DNA from: Chromatiales bacterium
GTDB lineage: Bacteria; Pseudomonadota; Gammaproteobacteria; RBG-16-57-12
Length of the DNA stretch: 54,215 bases
Reading direction: 5' to 3'
NCBI GenBank assembly: GCA_026989455.1
Contig: JALSJH010000094.1
Location: 1-54,215 of the forward strand
The translations under genes were made by a program, and so were the position numbers. The notes under the pieces were generated by a model, which did not search any database, was not told the origin of the DNA, and worked only from the letters and a program-made list of their open reading frames with translations. Shown here in pieces: positions 45,021-54,151 of this stretch. Position 1 is the first letter of the stretch, and every line of letters starts with the position of its first letter.

Positions 45021-46415
45021 ATGAGCCAAGAAAACCTCACCACTGCTCCACCCGCCTCAATTTTCAAGACCTATGATATTCGTGGCATTGTCGGCCAGCA
45101 GCTAACCACGGATAACATCCGCTTAATTGGCTGCGCCTTGGGCAGTGAGGCGCGCGCACGCGGTGAGTCACACCTTTTCTGTGGCCGTGATGGCCGCCTC
45201 TCCAGTTATAAATTCCACCTCGCTTTAATCGATGGCCTGCTCTCCAGTGGATGTAATGTCACCGATATAGGGTGCGTGCCTACGCCAGTTGCTGGATTTG
45301 CAGCAGTCGCTTTGGGTGAGGGCAATATGGCGATGGTGACTGCAAGCCATAACCCACCTAACTATAACGGTGTGAAAATGATGTTGAACGCCGAGTCTCT
45401 CACACCGGAAGAGATTCAAGGGCTCTACCAACGTATTTTACGGCAGGATTTTTTTACCGGCAGCGGGCAGTGCCGGCCACAAGATGTACTACCCGACTAT
45501 TTATCTGCCATTACCCAGCGCATCCAGCTCAGCCGACCACTGCGTGTGGTGGTAGATTGTGGCAACGGTGTTGCCGCAAAAACCGCTCCCAAGCTGTTGA
45601 AACAGCTCGGCTGCCAAGTGATTGAGCTTTTTTGCAGTATTGATGGTCGCTTTCCACACCACCACCCCAATCCTAGCGACCCTAAAAACCTCACCAGTTT
45701 AATAGCTGCTGTCATCGATAATGAAGCCGATGTGGGTTTCGCATTTGATGGCGATGGTGACCGCCTCGGGGTTATCGCGCCAGATGGGCGTATTATCTGG
45801 GCGGATCTTCAGATGATCCTCTACGCGGAGGAGATCCTCGCGCACCAGCCCAACGCAACCGTTGTATTTGATGTCAAATCAACCCGCCATCTCGCGCAAC
45901 GTATCGATAGCGCAGGTGGACACCCGATACTCTGGCCTTCAGGTTACACCCTGATAAAAGCCAAGATGAAAGCAAGCCACGCGGTTCTGGCGGGGGAGAT
46001 GAGTGGGCACATTTTTTTTAATGACAACTGGTATGGTATAGATGACGGCTGCTATAGCGCCGCACGACTACTCTCCATCATTGCCAACCACCCGACCGGC
46101 TCACAAGCGTTATTTGATAGTTTACCAAAGCTCTGCATCACCCCAGAACTCTCACTCGGCATGCCCGAAGGCGATGCTGCGATCTTTATTAAGCGCCTTA
46201 TAAAGGCGAGCGACTTTAAGGGTGCCGCGCAAATTACCATTGATGGTTTACGGGTTGAGTTTTTTGATGGCTGGGGGTTGGTTCGCGCCTCAAATACCAC
46301 CCCCAGCCTGATCTTTCGCTTTGAGGGCGATAATGAATCCGCTTTAAAGCGGATTAAGCTACAGTTTCATGATTTAATATTGTCTCAAGATCCCAGCCTC
46401 GTCTTACCGTTTTAA
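45021..46415 (+). CDS. algC: Phosphomannomutase/phosphoglucomutase (AlgC type)
   Basis: 464 residues (P. aeruginosa AlgC 463). It interconverts hexose 1- and 6-phosphates for LPS and exopolysaccharide precursors. The four family motifs are visible: the active-site serine loop TASHNPPNYNGVKM, the magnesium loop FDGDGDRLGV, the sugar-binding GEMSGHIFF, and the phosphate-binding end RASNTTPSLIFRFEG. Start: ATG at 45021, where IFKTYDIRGIVG homology soon begins; an upstream in-frame ATG at 44943 lies within repeat sequence. Probably one operon with argB (21 bp gap). Confidence 0.94.
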   Translation: MSQENLTTAPPASIFKTYDIRGIVGQQLTTDNIRLIGCALGSEARARGESHLFCGRDGRLSSYKFHLALIDGLLSSGCNVTDIGCVPTPVAGFAAVALGEGNMAMVTASHNPPNYNGVKMMLNAESLTPEEIQGLYQRILRQDFFTGSGQCRPQDVLPDYLSAITQRIQLSRPLRVVVDCGNGVAAKTAPKLLKQLGCQVIELFCSIDGRFPHHHPNPSDPKNLTSLIAAVIDNEADVGFAFDGDGDRLGVIAPDGRIIWADLQMILYAEEILAHQPNATVVFDVKSTRHLAQRIDSAGGHPILWPSGYTLIKAKMKASHAVLAGEMSGHIFFNDNWYGIDDGCYSAARLLSIIANHPTGSQALFDSLPKLCITPELSLGMPEGDAAIFIKRLIKASDFKGAAQITIDGLRVEFFDGWGLVRASNTTPSLIFRFEGDNESALKRIKLQFHDLILSQDPSLVLPF

Positions 46416-46433
46416 CTTTTAAAAATGGATTGA

Positions 46434-47333
<900 letters not shown>

Positions 47334-47355
47334 TAGAACGACAACTGGAAAAAAA

Positions 47356-47937
47356 ATGAGTAATGGCACACGTAAACAACAGATTCTCGAAGCCCTCGCG
47401 CAGCAACTGGAAAGTAATTTAGGTGTACGCATCACCACTGCCGCACTGGCAAAAGAGGTGGGGGTTTCGGAGGCTGCGCTCTATCGCCACTTTCCCAGCA
47501 AGGCTAAAATTTTTGAAGGATTAATCGACTTTGCTGAAGAGGCGATCTTTTCACGGCTCACCCGCATTCTCGAAGAGGTTCAGAACCCGGTTCTACGCTG
47601 TGAAAAAATAATCACCGTGTTATTGGCGTTCTCGGCACGCAACCCTGGAATTACCCGCATCTTAATTGGTGATGCCATTATTGGTGAGAATGAGCGACTC
47701 CACAAACGCACTCACCAGTTCTTTGAGCGCCTGGAAACCCAGTTAAAGCAGATATTACGTGAAGGCGAACTCAGCGGCGAGCTAGCCGGAGGCCGAGGCC
47801 TCCCCTCCACCGCAAACCTATTAGTGTCCCTTGCCGAAGGGCGCATGCACCAATTTGTCCGCTCACGCTTTCAGCGCCTACCCACTGAGCAGTGGAACAA
47901 TCAGTGGCCGATGCTGGCCAAGGGACTGTTTGAGTAA
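47356..47937 (+). CDS. slmA: Nucleoid occlusion factor SlmA
   Basis: 193 residues. SlmA is a TetR-type protein that binds chromosomal sites and blocks FtsZ assembly over the nucleoid. The helix-turn-helix reads ITTAALAKEVGVSEAALYRHFPSKAKIFEGL in two parts (ITTAALAKEVGVSEAAL, YRHFPSKAKIFEGLIDF), with the family features ARNPGITRILIGDAIIGE and LAEGRMHQFVRSRF. This fits the FtsZ of this window, which carries the usual C-terminal peptide. Confidence 0.93.
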   Translation: MSNGTRKQQILEALAQQLESNLGVRITTAALAKEVGVSEAALYRHFPSKAKIFEGLIDFAEEAIFSRLTRILEEVQNPVLRCEKIITVLLAFSARNPGITRILIGDAIIGENERLHKRTHQFFERLETQLKQILREGELSGELAGGRGLPSTANLLVSLAEGRMHQFVRSRFQRLPTEQWNNQWPMLAKGLFE

Positions 47938-47990
47938 TTAGCCTACCCTACCTGCTCAACCCCTAAAACCCATGCAGAAGTGATCACCAC

Positions 47991-48746
47991 ATGGATTATC
48001 TGGATCAATTAATCCTCTTTATCATCTCACTTCTTGCCAACATCTTTTCGGCCTTTGCCGGTGGCGGCGCGGGACTACTACAATTTCCCGCACTGATCTT
48101 TCTTGGCCTCCCCTTCGGAGTTGCCCTCGCCACCCATAAAGTTGCCAGTGTCGCCCTCGGACTAGGGGCCACCATCCGCAACCTGCGGGAAGAGCCACTA
48201 GAGCGTAAACTAGCCCTCTGCATACTGGCCAGTGGCCTGCCCGGCGTGGTGCTGGGTGCCAATATCATTCTTAATGTACCTAGCCGCCACGCTGAAGTTG
48301 CGCTCGGTTTGCTCACCATCGGCCTTGGGGTCTATTCACTACTCAAAGCTGAGCTAGGGCAACAGAATCAGCCCCGACATCGAGACGCAATGGGCTACCT
48401 GACTGGTGGCGGCGTACTCTTTTTTATTGGTATTTTAAATGGTTCACTCACCTCAGGAACCGGGCTTTTTGTCACCCTGTGGCTGATACGCTGGTATGGA
48501 CTTGATTACCGCCGTGCCATTGCTTACACGCTAATCCTAGTGGGACTATTCTGGAATGGCAGTGGTGCCATCGCGCTAGGGATCTTGGGTGAAATTGCCT
48601 GGGACTGGCTGCCCGCACTATTAATCGGCTCTTTTTTGGGAGGGTACATTGGCGCGCACTTGGCGATCATCAAGGGCAATAAACTGATCAAACGGGTGTT
48701 TGAACTGGTCACCATTCTGATTGGCATTAAATTGTTGGTGGGATAA
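47991..48746 (+). CDS. Sulfite exporter TauE/SafE (TSUP) family permease
   Basis: 251 residues with about eight hydrophobic segments. The repeat-type N-terminal phrase NIFSAFAGGGAGLLQFPALIFLG, then ATHKVASVALGLGATIRN, and the second-half GILNGSLTSGTGLFVTLW are the TSUP (DUF81) pattern. Members move sulfite, sulfoacetate or other organosulfur anions; the substrate here is not defined. It stands 53 bp after slmA and just before two element B copies. Confidence 0.88.
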   Translation: MDYLDQLILFIISLLANIFSAFAGGGAGLLQFPALIFLGLPFGVALATHKVASVALGLGATIRNLREEPLERKLALCILASGLPGVVLGANIILNVPSRHAEVALGLLTIGLGVYSLLKAELGQQNQPRHRDAMGYLTGGGVLFFIGILNGSLTSGTGLFVTLWLIRWYGLDYRRAIAYTLILVGLFWNGSGAIALGILGEIAWDWLPALLIGSFLGGYIGAHLAIIKGNKLIKRVFELVTILIGIKLLVG

Positions 48747-48750
48747 ATAT

Positions 48751-48887
48751 AACCATTCAGCGTGTTTAGATTTTGCCTAGAATCGAGGGATTTTCACACA
48801 CAATGAGGGAGCATAGTGGAAATAGGTGACCGATTGAGTACCAAAATAACCAAGCGTTGGGGTAAAAGATGAATGCGCTGAGTAGTT
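48751..48887. repeat. MITE-like element B, copy 1 (137 bp)
   Basis: The ends aaccattcagcgtgttta and, reverse complemented, aactactcagcgcattca are inverted copies of each other. The unit has no coding frame, begins 5 bases after the TauE/SafE stop codon, and is 83 percent identical (114 of 137) to copy 2. Confidence 0.75.
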
Positions 48888-49029
48888 GCAAATAAATCTG
48901 CCTTGATTATAAGAGACCAGCGTCCATACTTCCATGCAACGCAGCAAATATCGAGAGCGTTTTTCACGAAAAACAGCTTTCATTCTCGCGAGACAAAGCA
49001 GCTGTCGCGGAAAATATAAATCTTGCGCT
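48888..49029. other. Spacer between the two element B copies
   Basis: 142 bp without a gene. It holds short purine- and pyrimidine-rich blocks (gtttttcacgaaaaac palindrome near 48,960) and a ctgtcgcgg tail. No promoter or RNA gene can be named. Confidence 0.4.
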
Positions 49030-49166
49030 AACTATTCAGCGTGTTTAGGTTTTGCTTCAAATCGAGGCATTTTTGCACGGAGAGAGGGAGCATATAGGGA
49101 ATATGTGACCGATTGAGTACGAAAATAACGAAGAGTTGAAGCAAAAGATGAATACGCTGAGTAGTT
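49030..49166. repeat. MITE-like element B, copy 2 (137 bp)
   Basis: Same length and orientation as copy 1. Terminal inverted repeats of about 30 bp: aactattcagcgtgttta / aactactcagcgtattca, then ttttgcttcaa on both arms. Half copies of this element occur at 23,712, 25,102 and 44,932. The DUF2934 gene starts 43 bp downstream. Confidence 0.75.
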
Positions 49167-49208
49167 ACATCTTGTGAAACACTTATTGACTCAAAAGGGA
49201 GCAGAACA

Positions 49209-49424
49209 ATGGCCAGCAAACGAAACCGCCGCACCAAGAGCGCAGCACGCACCCCACAACAATCAGCCGTCGAAATTACGACAAAACAGCGCCATCATAT
49301 GATCGAGGAGGCCGCCTATTTCCAGGCACTGAGCCGTGGCTTTGCTCAAGCGAACCCTGAAGAGGACTGGTTTTTTGCCGAGGCACGGGTTGATGCCATG
49401 CTGAGCGACAAAAAACCACACTAA
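49209..49424 (+). CDS. DUF2934 domain small protein
   Basis: 71 residues. A basic head (KRNRRTKSAARTPQ) is followed by the short DUF2934 helix pair: RHHMIEEAAYFQALSRGF and EEDWFFAEARVDAML. In this family the typical form is I-x-x-x-AY-x-x-x-x-x-RG-x-x-x-x-x-x-DW-x-x-AE. Function unknown. AAGGGAG lies shortly upstream of the ATG, supporting translation. It is convergent with the gene at 49,453. Confidence 0.8.
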   Translation: MASKRNRRTKSAARTPQQSAVEITTKQRHHMIEEAAYFQALSRGFAQANPEEDWFFAEARVDAMLSDKKPH

Positions 49425-49452
49425 TGAGCGCCTGGCTATGCCGGCGTTGCTA

Positions 49453-50163
49453 TCAACACCAGCTTGCTTGATTGTAAGGGCGGTGTATCACCTCATGTAC
49501 ATTGCTCTCTAATATCTTATAGCCAATATTTCCATACAACTTTTGGCGACCTTCATTGAGGATGAAAGTGGGACTCCCCTCAACCTTGTTCTGTTCACAC
49601 AGCTCCTTGTCGTGACAGAGATCAGCCATCGCCTCACCATTATTCAATAGCGCCGCTATCTGCTCACGCTCAAAGCCCAACGGCTCGGCCAAGCGGTATA
49701 ACAGCTGCCAATCCGCAATATTCTCTCCATCACGGAAAAAAGCAGTACGGGTACGCCAGATAAACTCCTCTACCGCATTGCGCCCGAAATAGTCACTACA
49801 ACAGCTCGCACTCACCACACCCTGCTTAACCAAGCGTTGCAATGCTTTAATGAATAAGTGTGTCTGCACGGAGCTAACTGGCCGCACCTTTAGCCATACC
49901 GCTGGATCAATATCCACATGAAGAAAATCCGCACAGACATCCAGAGTGTGTTTATTCATAAACTCAAAACCACCCTTATCTTTCATTCCCTCTGCAATCC
50001 GCTGCTGAGTGGTGCCGAACACGGGCATGAAGTAATAATTAATATCAATCACATCACCAAAATGGTGCCTCAGCTCATCTAGGCGAATTTGTGCGACATA
50101 AGCCCAAACACAGAGTACATCACTGTAATAATCAATCTTTACCCGCTGTTCATTTTGTTCCAC
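49453..50163 (-). CDS. DsbA/FrnE-like thioredoxin-fold protein lacking the second active-site Cys
   Basis: 236 residues. The DsbA-type thioredoxin fold is seen in KIDYYSDVLCVWAYVAQIRL, the helical insert, and the cis-proline end VEGSPTFILNEG. FrnE-like oxidoreductases have CxxC at the start of the first helix; here the site reads C-V-W-A, so it has one cysteine only. It may act as a monothiol or glutathione-dependent (HCCA isomerase-type) enzyme. Start: GTG at 50163, directly after the pyrE stop, with GGAG six bases upstream. An ATG four codons earlier overlaps pyrE and is possible. Confidence 0.8.
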   Translation of the reverse strand: MEQNEQRVKIDYYSDVLCVWAYVAQIRLDELRHHFGDVIDINYYFMPVFGTTQQRIAEGMKDKGGFEFMNKHTLDVCADFLHVDIDPAVWLKVRPVSSVQTHLFIKALQRLVKQGVVSASCCSDYFGRNAVEEFIWRTRTAFFRDGENIADWQLLYRLAEPLGFEREQIAALLNNGEAMADLCHDKELCEQNKVEGSPTFILNEGRQKLYGNIGYKILESNVHEVIHRPYNQASWC

Positions 50164-50164
50164 A

Positions 50165-50806
50165 TTAAGCTCCATATTTTTCACGATAAGCACTAATCGC
50201 TTCAAGTTGACGCTCCATACCCGGCTTTTCAGCTAGATACTCGATAATATCTGCCATGCTGGCAATGTTCACAACTTTAATATGATATTGAGTCTCAACC
50301 TCTTGAATCGCCGAAGTAGAACCCGTACCACGCTCTTGTCGATCCATAGCAATCGCCACCCCGGCCAACGTGGCGTTGGCATCCTCGATAATCTTTACCG
50401 ACTCACGCACCGACGTGCCGGCTGAAATCACATCATCGACCACCAATACCCTACCTGCCAAAGGCGCACCCACGATGCTACCGCCTTCCCCGTGATCTTT
50501 AGCCTCTTTACGGTTAAAGGCATAAGGAATATCTTTTCCATGCTTCTCAGCCAGCGCAATACTCATCGCCGCGACCAATGGAATACCCTTGTAGGCTGGC
50601 CCAAACAGCATGTCATATTCAACACCTGAGGCTTCAATGGATTCAGCATAGTACTGCCCCAAGCGAGCTAAACTAGCACCACTATTGAATAAGCCACTGT
50701 TAAAAAAGTAGGGACTGACGCGCCCTGATTTAAGAGTGAATTCGCCAAAACGTAAAACATCGATAGCAATTGCGAAATCAAGAAATTCCCGCTGATAATC
50801 TTGCAT
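50165..50806 (-). CDS. pyrE: Orotate phosphoribosyltransferase PyrE
   Basis: 213 residues, identical in length to E. coli PyrE. It joins orotate and PRPP to form OMP in pyrimidine synthesis. Landmarks: [28 protein letters not shown], the KE-type dimer loop [12 protein letters not shown] and the PRPP motif [13 protein letters not shown]. The ATG at 50806 fits the family start [13 protein letters not shown]; an 18-codon extension upstream does not. Likely cotranscribed with the DsbA-like gene. Confidence 0.96.
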   Translation of the reverse strand: MQDYQREFLDFAIAIDVLRFGEFTLKSGRVSPYFFNSGLFNSGASLARLGQYYAESIEASGVEYDMLFGPAYKGIPLVAAMSIALAEKHGKDIPYAFNRKEAKDHGEGGSIVGAPLAGRVLVVDDVISAGTSVRESVKIIEDANATLAGVAIAMDRQERGTGSTSAIQEVETQYHIKVVNIASMADIIEYLAEKPGMERQLEAISAYREKYGA

Positions 50807-51018
50807 GATAGAGCCTATGTTAATGATAACTTCCCGCCATTCTACTGCCTTTAACGCCAAGCTGCCACGCTACAACTCGGTTGAATGACATGAGTTTCAC
50901 AATGTAGTGACTGCTTTTTAAAATTGCAGTTGAATGTTATTTCGATGGATGTTGTTATGATTACCACAATAAGGGGTTTGATTCATTATTCTTCCCCTCA
51001 TAGCCACTTTACTCAACA

Positions 51019-52110
51019 ATGGGTTTATTTGTGTCGCCACTACAGCGTTACCTGCAAACATGCCAAAAAAAAGGGCTGCATACCGATGCAGTTCAGCAAC
51101 AAGCGGTTGTGCGTCTGGATGACCTTTACCAACGCCTGCTGACACCCCATAAGCCATCTTTACTACAGCGTTTATTGGGTCGGCCAATGGAACCCATCAC
51201 TGGGCTTTATCTGTGGGGTGGGGTGGGTCGTGGTAAAACATTTATTACCGACCTTTTTTATGATTGTCTTCCATTCGATGAAAAACGGCGCGTCCATTTT
51301 CACCGTTTTATGCAGCAGGTACATGCCGAGCTACAGGGGTTGCCCAAAACCCCTGACCCCCTAAAAATTGTTGCCAAAAACCTAGCCAAGCAGTTTCGCC
51401 TGCTGGTGCTGGATGAGTTTCATGTTTCAGATATTGCCGATGCCATGCTACTGGCCGGCCTGCTACGCGCACTGTTCGAAAATGGTGTGACGCTGGTAAC
51501 CAACTCTAACATCCCCCTTTCAAAGCTCTATCAAAATGGTCTGCAACGGGAGCGTTTTCTACCTGCCATCACCCTATTGCAACAACACACCGAGTCTATT
51601 GAGATGAACGGCACATCTGACTACCGCCTTAATCTTCTAGAGAAAGATGGAACCTATCACTGCCCAATAGAAGAGAGCACCGAAGTATTATTGGAGCAAC
51701 AGTTCAATACCCTGGTTAACGGAACAGCCGAGCAGCGACCACTAGCGGTTAATGGCCGAGAAATCATCACTCATAAAATAGCGGGTGATGTCGTGTGGTT
51801 TCGCTTCCCACAGATCTGCCAAACACCTCGATCTGCTAGCGATTACCTGGAGATTGCACGCTGTTTTCATACGGTGGTTATCAGTGATATTCCGCGCATT
51901 CACGTAGAAAATGATGGCGTTGCTAAGCGCTTTATTGATCTTATCGATGCGCTGTATGATCATCGCGTCAAGCTGGTAGTCAGTGCTGACCAAGAACCCG
52001 AGAGCCTCTATCTGGGTGAACGGCTCGCTTTCCCTTTTCAGCGCACCATTAGCCGACTACGTGAAATGCGCAGCCAGCGCTATTTAGTCGAACCACACAC
52101 TGTGGAGTAA
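51019..52110 (+). CDS. zapE: Cell division ATPase ZapE (AFG1 family)
   Basis: 363 residues. ZapE is a Z-ring-associated ATPase needed under low oxygen or high temperature in E. coli; the eukaryotic relative is AFG1/LACE1. Walker A GGVGRGKTFITDLFYD, the FHRFMQQVHAELQ helix, Walker B LLVLDEFHVSDIADAM and TLVTNSNIPLSKLYQNGLQRERFLP (parts) are all present. It ends one base before the convergent ligase gene stop. Confidence 0.93.
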   Translation: MGLFVSPLQRYLQTCQKKGLHTDAVQQQAVVRLDDLYQRLLTPHKPSLLQRLLGRPMEPITGLYLWGGVGRGKTFITDLFYDCLPFDEKRRVHFHRFMQQVHAELQGLPKTPDPLKIVAKNLAKQFRLLVLDEFHVSDIADAMLLAGLLRALFENGVTLVTNSNIPLSKLYQNGLQRERFLPAITLLQQHTESIEMNGTSDYRLNLLEKDGTYHCPIEESTEVLLEQQFNTLVNGTAEQRPLAVNGREIITHKIAGDVVWFRFPQICQTPRSASDYLEIARCFHTVVISDIPRIHVENDGVAKRFIDLIDALYDHRVKLVVSADQEPESLYLGERLAFPFQRTISRLREMRSQRYLVEPHTVE

Positions 52111-53670
52111 TTAACCGCCCTCCTGAGACGCCGCAATCAGCTGCTCCTTCAAAACCTTTTTACGTATTTTACCACTCGCCGTTTTGGGCAGTTCGTCTAC
52201 AAAAATAACCTCTTTAGGCAACTTGTAGGGTGGCAACTTTTCACGACAGTAGCGCTTAACCTCTCGATCAGAGCACGCACCCTGATCCGCCAACACAATA
52301 CACGCGAGTATACTCTCCCCCAAAATAACATCTGGCATTCCAATAACCGCAACCTCATGCACACCGGGCAGTTCATGAATAACCTCTTCAATCTCCTTGG
52401 GGCCAATACGATGAGCACCACTTTTAATCATGTCGCTTTTGCGGCTGACGATATAAAGAAACCCCTCTTCATCTATTTTCGCCAAATCCCCGGTCCATAG
52501 GAGACCATCACGCAGTACAGCAGATGTTTTTTCAGGATTATTCCAATATCCTCTCATAATATTTTTGCCCGCCGCTACAATCTCACCCACCTCATCGACG
52601 GCCACTGGGCTTCCATCATCCTTGAGCACCTTCAGGTCAACACCTGGAATTGCCTTACCAATCGAGCCCGCCTTACGAAAGAAGTCTGCTGGCTCTAGAT
52701 AAGAGAGGCGCGCAGATGCTTCTGTCTGCCCATACATAATATAGACATCTGTATTAGGTAAAATACCTTTAACTTCTTTGGCCAGAGCGGGCGCCATAGC
52801 ACCACCCGCTTGACAGACATAACGAAGGGACGGGAATTGATACTGCCTTATTGCAGAACGGTTCATGAAAATAGCAAAGGTTGATGGCACACCAGAGAAG
52901 CCAGTTACTTGCTCCTCTTTCATCATTTTCAAAATCACATTTGGATAGATAAAGCTTTGATTAACCACCAAGGAGCCGCCCACGCAAAAATGAGTCAGCA
53001 GTAGAGAGTTACCATAGGAGTAAAAAAACGGCAGCACCGCCATCGCCTTATCACGCTCTGTCAGTTGCAGGTACTCAACAATCGAGCGGGTATTTTCCAC
53101 TAGATTCGCGTGACTCAACATGACTCCGTTAGGATCACCAGTCGTACCAGAGGTATAGATAATTTGTGCTAAATCAGATGATTGGATCAATACATCTAAT
53201 ACGGTAGGATTTTCATTATTCTCTGACAACACCTCAAAGCTATCGCACTGAATCGCCAGCTCAGCCAATACCTCTTCATCGTTACGACTTACCAGTACCC
53301 CTTTCAAGGTAGTGGCACCCTTTAACAGTGGCTTAAAATACTTAATAAAGGGTATGTCAGATAAGACACAAGATGCCCCGCAATTTTTTACTTGATAGGC
53401 GACAGAGTCAGCAGAAGTTTGGCTATTCATCGCCACAACAACACCGCCGGCCATCAACACACCAAAATAGTAAGTAATATAATTAACAGGCTTATCTTCG
53501 AGGATAATAACCCTATCACCCAAAACCACACCTTGGCGATGCAGCCAGCTAGCAACAATTGAGGCATCCCTCAAAATCTCAGCATATGTTACCCGTCGAT
53601 CGGTTTCGATTACTGCCTCTTTTTCAGGGAAACTGGCCACAGACTGAACCAAAAAATCATGAACGAGCAT
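52111..53670 (-). CDS. AMP-forming acyl-CoA ligase / synthetase
   Basis: 519 residues. This adenylating enzyme activates a carboxylic acid to the acyl-AMP and then to the CoA (or carrier protein) ester. The ANL core shows IIYTSGTTGDPNGVMLSH, YIMYGQTEASARLSYL, WTGDLAKIDEEGFLYIVSRKS (in two parts) and the C-terminal lysine in LPKTASGKIRKK. The substrate is not readable; the sequence recalls exosortase-associated or medium-chain ligases, but no exosortase gene is here. Start: ATG at 53670 with AAGG seven bases upstream; 19 further in-frame codons upstream lack such a site. Confidence 0.88.
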   Translation of the reverse strand: MLVHDFLVQSVASFPEKEAVIETDRRVTYAEILRDASIVASWLHRQGVVLGDRVIILEDKPVNYITYYFGVLMAGGVVVAMNSQTSADSVAYQVKNCGASCVLSDIPFIKYFKPLLKGATTLKGVLVSRNDEEVLAELAIQCDSFEVLSENNENPTVLDVLIQSSDLAQIIYTSGTTGDPNGVMLSHANLVENTRSIVEYLQLTERDKAMAVLPFFYSYGNSLLLTHFCVGGSLVVNQSFIYPNVILKMMKEEQVTGFSGVPSTFAIFMNRSAIRQYQFPSLRYVCQAGGAMAPALAKEVKGILPNTDVYIMYGQTEASARLSYLEPADFFRKAGSIGKAIPGVDLKVLKDDGSPVAVDEVGEIVAAGKNIMRGYWNNPEKTSAVLRDGLLWTGDLAKIDEEGFLYIVSRKSDMIKSGAHRIGPKEIEEVIHELPGVHEVAVIGMPDVILGESILACIVLADQGACSDREVKRYCREKLPPYKLPKEVIFVDELPKTASGKIRKKVLKEQLIAASQEGG

Positions 53671-53776
53671 AAAGTACCTTCTATCTATTTTCTGAAGAAT
53701 TGCCTCACCGTAAAACAACACAACCAATATGTATATTTAATTCGTCCGAAAGAAGCTTTAAACCCTCGTTTCCAGC

Positions 53777-54034
53777 GCTGATCGCTATGGAGAGCGAAGC
53801 GGGGGCGATTAGCCGCCGATAGGCCACGCCGTCTGCATATTCGTAGTGCGAGGGACGAGCGGCGAAGAAGATGCAGCAGTGGCTTTAGTGGCCGTAGAGT
53901 CATTGAGGGGATTATGGCGTAGCACAACGAGGAACGATGTTGTGCGGAGCCGTAATGGACGCAGGACATTCGGGGCAAAAGGAATCAGTTGTCGCGTAGG
54001 CGAGTCAATTTTTGGCAGAGATGCCAGAAAATTG
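53777..54034. repeat. Array of four long hairpins with a recurring GA-rich loop motif
   Basis: No credible protein frame covers it. Stems: (1) gctgatcgc 53777-53785 with gcgattagc 53805-53813; (2) gccac 53823 and ctgcat 53833 with atgcag 53871 and gtggc 53879; (3) attatggc 53911 and gcacaac 53922 with gttgtgc 53939 and gccgtaat 53949; (4) caatttttggc 54006 with gccagaaaattg 54023. Loops 2 and 3 share cgagggacga / cgaggaacga; loop 1 has tggagagcga; and cgaggtagcga follows stem 4. It may be a structured RNA, a second Csr-type decoy (about seven GGA on the plus strand), or a folded mobile repeat. The rest of 53,671-54,121 is empty. Confidence 0.55.
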
Positions 54035-54121
54035 GTCACGAGGTAGCGACACATTCACGTTTCCAGTATAGGCTTCAACTTATCTCTGTTTAATACCCTC
54101 GTAAGATTATCAATCGGGCAT

Positions 54122-54151
54122 AAAAAAAGGCAACCTTTCGGCCGCCTTTAG
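54122..54151 (-). terminator. Terminator of the CsrB-like RNA
   Basis: Stem AAAGGC / GCCTTT closing a GAAA-capped inner stem, followed on the minus strand by seven T. It ends the RNA described above and isolates it from the hairpin array. Confidence 0.8.

Noticed and set aside
53809-54054. 81-codon minus-strand frame over the hairpin array
   Set aside because: The sequence is dominated by inverted repeats and lacks a ribosome-binding site; the open frame seems a by-product of composition.
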